DNA from: Metallyticus violacea
Taxonomy: Eukaryota; Arthropoda; Insecta; Mantodea; Metallyticidae
DNA length: 64,000 nt
Assembly (NCBI GenBank): GCA_030762175.1
Contig: CM060834.1
Coordinates: forward strand, 70,526,001 to 70,590,000
Direction: 5' to 3'
The position numbers were made by a program, and so were the translations under genes. Shown one piece after another: positions 59,291 through 64,000 of the stretch. The stretch's first letter is position 1; each line of letters opens with the position of its first letter. Under the pieces are notes generated by a model, which saw nothing but the letters and a program-made list of their open reading frames with translations, did not search any database and was not told the DNA's origin.

Positions 59291-60080
59291 TATACACATA
59301 TATATAATGAGGTATAATTTTAATATGTGAATTGTATGTCATCAAAAGTGAAAGTTCTCTGGTCTAACTGTTTACGAAAGGCCAGCTAGAAAGGATGAGC
59401 ATCAAGGAGATAATACAATGGAAGAGCAAACCCAAGGGACAAGTGTTTTGCCACTTCTTAAAAGACCTACCGTTTGCGAGGGTTAACAACATTCAGGCTT
59501 TTATATATGTTAGAGCAATGAACTCGCTAGCCGTTTATACAGTTAACTTTAAACCAACCAATGTAAATAAATGTTTTAAAAGTTCAAACAGTAGCGTTGG
59601 TAGGTGAATTTAAACCACATAATACAATAGTAGATACATATTTTGAATTTTTGAAGCAAAGTACGAGACTTGAGCTTGCTTGTGTGAACCCCTTTTGGTC
59701 GAGCCAACGCTTTGTTAATTAAAATCGAATGTATCGGCTCGAGATTCACTTAGTTCACTTCGCTCACTTCAAGCCAGTTCACCCTTTGATTTTGCTTTTG
59801 CAATTGAAATTCGTCTCTTTGGAAGTCACGGCAGCTAAATTTATACTGGACGTAATTAAGCTCTACCGTACGGAGAACACCAGAGGACGAGAATAATATT
59901 GCAAAAAATAACCTACAAAATATATTACGTAGCATCGGGTGATTTAATAACACAATTGATCTCCTCTCCCAGTCCTGTTGAGTACGACTCAACAAATTAG
60001 CACAATAATACCCTGAGGTATTGTTATCATGAAGCGTGGACAACAACACCGCTTCATAATTCGGTGTTAAGTCGCTTCAG
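59275..60080 (+). mobile_element. LTR-like element family L, copy D
   Basis: Order as in the other copies: a TA-rich start, a decayed coding end (YNGRANPRDKCFATS in one frame, TVNFKPTNVNKCFKSSNSS in another), the LTR-like region 59681-60056 starting TGTGTGAACCCCTTTTGG and ending ACCGCTTCA, then TAATTCGGTGTTAAGTCGCT and a second GCTTCA. It is the shortest LTR-like region of the three measurable copies and lacks the repeat-rich central part. Hairpin GTTGAGT-ACG-ACTCAAC at 59977-59993. Confidence 0.72.
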
Positions 60081-61549
60081 GCGACAATAATAATTAAATA
60101 AGTTGTACACAATTAGCTTTCATATTCCAAGCAACAAAATAAAATCGACTGAAAGGGTATAGCTATGCTTTTCGTTACCAATGCAAGCTCACTTTGTACA
60201 TAGGAATAATGGCCTTAAAAATCACTGTACCCATTTGCTTTCGAATTTTTATATTTTTCTGTAGGTAGTGAAGCGAATGAAGAGGGAAACTTTTCAATTT
60301 CACGGACGTGACAAAGTCTCCTGTTTCGCGCTATGCATCCGGTTGGCAATGATGACTCTCAAGTGGAGGTCAAACGAGACATGCCTTGAAAAATCAAATG
60401 GTGAGGATTCAGTAATAGAGTTCTCTTGAACCTCACTATTCAACCTGTGATGGACATCTCGTTTTTTATCTTCCTTAGTTAGAAATGCTAGACTTTCACT
60501 CTTGTAGCTATGTTTAGTCAGTTATTGTTTTCTTGTATATTTGTACAGTTCAGTTGAAGACATATTTATTGCATTTATAATCTAATCGCCCTTTTTATTT
60601 CTGTTATAAAATAAAAATTATCCTTGACTTTGTATATAAAAAAAACCACCTATTATAGATTTTTGAAGTTTGATGAATTTGATTCAGCTATACTTTATAG
60701 ACAGACTTTATACTACAATCTACGTTGAAGTTCATGTACTTCATCAATTTTGAGGTATTTTTTTATGACTTAGGAACACTTAGTAGAGACATAATGGAAA
60801 TTTTCGTGCTGATCATCAAGAGAACACAAGCTGAATTTTTTGAAAAATCAAATTAAAATTTTACCACTTATTAAGAAATTATTTCTAAATTGTAAACTGA
60901 TTTTAAATTTTGTGTAACCTTGATTTTTATTATTTTAAAAAGAAATTTTTAATATTTTTGCTCCTTCTGTTTCACATTTCTACATATAATCAATCCTAGC
61001 ATCCTCAGATTTTAAAATAAATTTGAAAACATGCTACTTATCATAGCTGGTGAAATAATATGTAAATTAAAAGGAATTTTTAATTTTTGAAATATATGCA
61101 TTTAATGTGATTCTATACAAATTTCAAACATTTTTTCAGAACTTTCATGCGTGCATAAGTTAAAAGTTTTCACCAACTATATGGGGAAACGTGTTTTGCA
61201 CATGTGCAAAATAATTCATAGCTCTATCTTACAATACCCTAATCTGAGCCATGCGAGACCACTTCTTTCTCATCTCCCATAGACATCTAGATAATCTCCC
61301 CTCCCCTGATCTGTTTGAGCCTACAGGTTAAGTGATACCTTTTGTGCGCATTGAGTCTCATTATTTTGCCTATCTCTATCTCACAAACGTCTGTTAACTA
61401 CCTTTTAGCTATTGCGCTTAATGCGTTTTCCACTTAAGCAAAGAGATCCCAGTTCAATTTTTCTTCCTTTATTTTCTTTCTCAGGCAAACTTCTGGAAGA
61501 AGTGCTTGACCCCCCCTTATTAATATTAAGTACCAATACTTAATTGTTC
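60081..61549. other. No gene recognised
   Basis: AT-rich with no readable relic. Confidence 0.5.
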
Positions 61550-61960
61550 TTATATTTAAATTTACACTTTCTTTGAAGATACCAAATTCTTGAAGAACCC
61601 CTCAGTTTGCTGTGCCCCTTTCTATCTGTAGCAGCCGTTTCAGAAACGGCGTTTATACCTGACTCAGTTCCTGGGCATTTTCTCATCTCCAAATTTCGGC
61701 CCCGTACGTCATAGTTGACCTAAAAATCGCTCTATACACCACCTCCATTGTTCTCAGGGAGTATTTCCGGTATTTTTACTAAAATCTTTAATTCTTCCTT
61801 ATTTTGTAATGCGATGCCTGTGTGTTTTGCCCAACTCCTGTTCATAGCTAAAGTGATTCTTAAGTATGTGAATGTCTTATATTTTTTAATGCCTGACCTG
61901 CATACTCCCACCTCTCTTATCCGATGTCAAAAACGACAAAGAGTGTCTGTTGTGTAACTG
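61550..61960 (-). pseudogene. LINE family R, copy 3, reverse-transcriptase fragment
   Basis: The minus strand reads GIKKYKTFTYLRITLAMNRS, HTGIALQNKEELKIL, EVVYRAIFRSTMTYGAEIW (the YGAExW motif after the RT domain), NAQELSQV, FLKRLLQIERGTAN and, past a stop, GVLQEFGIF. The RGTANCG-FxEFG-F segment matches copy 1 at 22.8 kb, so it is the same family. Both ends are lost. Stops and frame changes are present. Confidence 0.72.
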
Positions 61961-63565
61961 AATGGTTGCCTTATTTCAATTCCCCAAATAAATACATTAA
62001 TATTGATGCACACAAAGTAGCTTCATATTGTGCATAAACCCAACATCTGAAAGCCATGGGTAATGCAGTGTGGCAGTCAAGCCGCCATATTTAAATGTAC
62101 ATTTAAATATATGGGATCTCTAGATTCTTGACCCAGAATCTCTACCAAGTGTCCTTAATCATATAAAGTGGTTACTAAATGCTGGACTGTAATGGAGTTC
62201 ATTAAATGTTCACTCGAAACAAGTGTAGCGGTTTGATGTCAAGCAGTACGCGATATCCCTCTATACGACCGAAGACCAGCCACTTGCCTAGTGTGTGTCA
62301 TTCTGTCACCTTTAAGTCGTGCACAAGGGACAAATATTGCAGCAAGAATACACGTTCAAAATGTGGCACAAATGAGCTATTGCCATAGGTGTATTATATG
62401 GATTGTCCTGTGTAAATTGTGCATAAATATTGCATCCTAAATACAATCTGTAGATATGAAACAGTGCAAAAATGGTCGGTCATTTATACATGGACAGTTT
62501 TTGTTGATACTCTGAAATCTCTAACAAAACTGCATTGTTCAGCGTTAATAATACCATAGCAAATATATATTGTAACTCATGAGATTGCCGCATTGCAGCG
62601 TTAGTGTCTAACTAGCCAGTTTACAGAATGTTCATGTAATCATACAGTTTTTTTATGATTCAGTGTGGAAAAATCTGCGTGTGTTATTAGTATGATGTTA
62701 AACAAAACACATATTTTTTCTACATAGAGAAAGAGAAGAGATCCGGATAACGCGGTTGAAACCTCTTCGTCCTCCTTTGAACTTCAACAACATTCTCGGT
62801 TTTCTTACCATTCTAAAATTGCTTTCCACTGTTCAAATAATAATCTTTGCTCCATTTTGTTGTAGCAACACTAGCATAACGTAACGTGAGTCACATCTGT
62901 TTACAGAACATCATACGATAATTTTTACTTCATTTGTTCCTGTAGATTTGAGATAATCTTTGCGTCTTTTGTTCATTGTTGATTTACCTGTCACATAGCA
63001 ACGCTATTATAATATATGCGAATCACACCTGTTTACAAAACACCGTATTACACATTACTGTTGTTTTTAGGTCCAACATTGAAATATATTAAATAGATAT
63101 CTACTGTGAAAGTGTGCATACATGTTTTTGGCCCCCTTGGTATATAGGCTTCGGGAGATGGAGGAATAGGGGGCCCCTGCCCCTCCTTGATTTATGGTAG
63201 TATAGAGTAAAATAAATTAGTGCATGCCAAAGAATAATTTGTATAATGTGGGAAATTCGTTACATTACGTACTATTAACCTAGATATTCGCATAATTCTA
63301 ATATGAATAATAATAACACTTTTCACGGTCTTTTCATTGGATATGCTAATATTTGAGATACATCAACACAAAGTTTTACATAATTTTAGTAGGAAAATTA
63401 CTCAAGTGTTTGTATGTTTATAATGTTGTAATGAAATGATCACTCAACAAATATATTATAGTATTTGAAAAAAAATATATCTTGCTCCTTTTTTATGGAA
63501 AGTTTGCAGAAGCTAATGGCAAATGCATATAAACTGAGGTGACTTAAAGTTCAAAACTTTATCAA
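61961..63565. other. No gene recognised; small repeats
   Basis: 62087-62110 is a perfect 24-base palindrome ATATTTAAATGTACATTTAA(ATAT). 62835-62930 and 62950-63055 are diverged direct copies sharing ATAATCTTTG, TAGCAACACTA/TAGCAACGCTA, TCACATCTGTTTACAGAACA and CACACCTGTTTACAAAACAC. The 62206-62388 open frame is unsupported. Confidence 0.5.
62835..63055. repeat. Diverged tandem duplication
   Basis: Two units of roughly 100 bases in direct order, aligned at ATAATCTTTG (about 62840 and 62953), TAGCAAC and CTGTTTACA.AACA. Divergence is substantial. Confidence 0.6.
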
Positions 63566-63886
63566 CTACGGTATTTTAAAGGAAAAAGTTGCGTACTCGC
63601 CAAGCAGGGAGAGAAACTTTTGGGGAGTTATCGGGTTGACTTTGCGAGAATTAATTGCAGTTGTAAAATATTTCGACAAGTTAGAGAATATATGAGATAC
63701 TGCACCTGGTTTCAATTTCCAACCCATCCTAGGTATTTCTACATTTTTACCTTCCATTATAGAACAATCTGTTTTTATCACAAGTTCTCCACAGAATTGT
63801 AAATCGCTAACTCTACTTTTAACTGGAACCAGGGGAATTACTTTAGTTGATTCCGTAATAATCGAACCAATATACCATCTTAGCAC
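63566..63886 (-). pseudogene. Possible THAP-domain tail fragment
   Basis: A 106-codon open frame contains GWKLKPGAVSHIFSNL, resembling the Leu-x-Pro-x-Ala-Val-Pro-x-x-Phe signature at the end of THAP zinc-finger domains; SRVSDLQFCGELVIK before it loosely resembles the SRxCxxHF part. The second Cys and the His of the C2CH finger are not both present. It could be an exon, a transposase N-terminus (several animal transposases carry THAP) or chance. Confidence 0.28.
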
Positions 63887-63980
63887 AATGAATTAATCTG
63901 TTTTCCTTCTACATCTTCCTAAAGTTTATATTTTAATTCTACCGGGATTCAGAATAATCTCTCAGGTTATTTAAAATGAA

Positions 63981-64000
63981 AAGGAGAGAGAGAGAGAGAG
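63981..64000. repeat. (GA)n microsatellite cut by the window end
   Basis: At least ten GA dinucleotides run to the last base, so the full length is unknown. Confidence 0.9.

Noticed and set aside
1..64000. A new multi-gene defence or metabolic system
   Set aside because: No set of intact neighbouring genes exists; every recognised coding segment is a broken mobile-element or repeat-family relic.

Overview
The window looks like nuclear DNA of an insect, probably one with a large, repeat-rich genome. This rests on four things: AT-rich non-coding sequence throughout; tRNA-headed SINEs; decayed transposases of types common in insects (mariner, Tc1, HTH/DUF4817-type, piggyBac, hAT); and a Penelope-like retroelement. 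The species cannot be named from sequence alone. I found no intact host gene. The longest open frame that reads as a known protein is part of a dead retroelement.

Layout. 0-10 kb: SINE-A copies, a mariner relic (3.4-3.9 kb), a foldback element (6.6-7.0 kb) and an inverted pair of SINE-B copies. 10-20 kb: an HTH/DUF4817-type transposase relic (11.0-11.9 kb), a hAT-like relic (12.1-12.4 kb), LTR-like copy A (14.5-15.5 kb), a mariner tail (18.3 kb), SINE-B and SINE-A. 20-30 kb: a Tc1 relic with a duplicated catalytic segment, an internally deleted mariner, two copies of one LINE family with ACT-repeat tails, SINE-A, SINE-C and a second HTH-type transposase. 30-45 kb: a piggyBac-like relic, LTR-like copy B, a third and a fourth HTH-type transposase, another LINE fragment, SINE-B/C/D copies and microsatellites. 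46-55 kb: the C-terminal half of a DUF7869-like protein, a short mitochondrial 12S-like insert, LTR-like copy C, a Penelope 5' fragment with a hammerhead-like motif, SINE-A and a diverged satellite array. 56-64 kb: the N-terminal half of a DUF7869-like protein, SINE-B, a Penelope RT/GIY-YIG relic, LTR-like copy D, a third copy of the same LINE family and a possible THAP fragment.

Relationships. Nothing here forms a working gene system; the window is layered transposon debris. SINEs would have depended on LINE machinery, and the LINE and Penelope copies are 5'-truncated. Seven of the nine recognised Tc1/mariner-type relics show a clear internal deletion or rearrangement, and all nine are damaged. 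The least explained features are three: the four-copy LTR-like family, whose order (coding end, LTR-like region, primer-binding-like motif) does not fit a normal provirus; the DUF7869-like halves lying in reversed order on one strand; and the hammerhead-like core in the Penelope fragment. Family calls come from conceptual translation and memory of family motifs; no database search was run.
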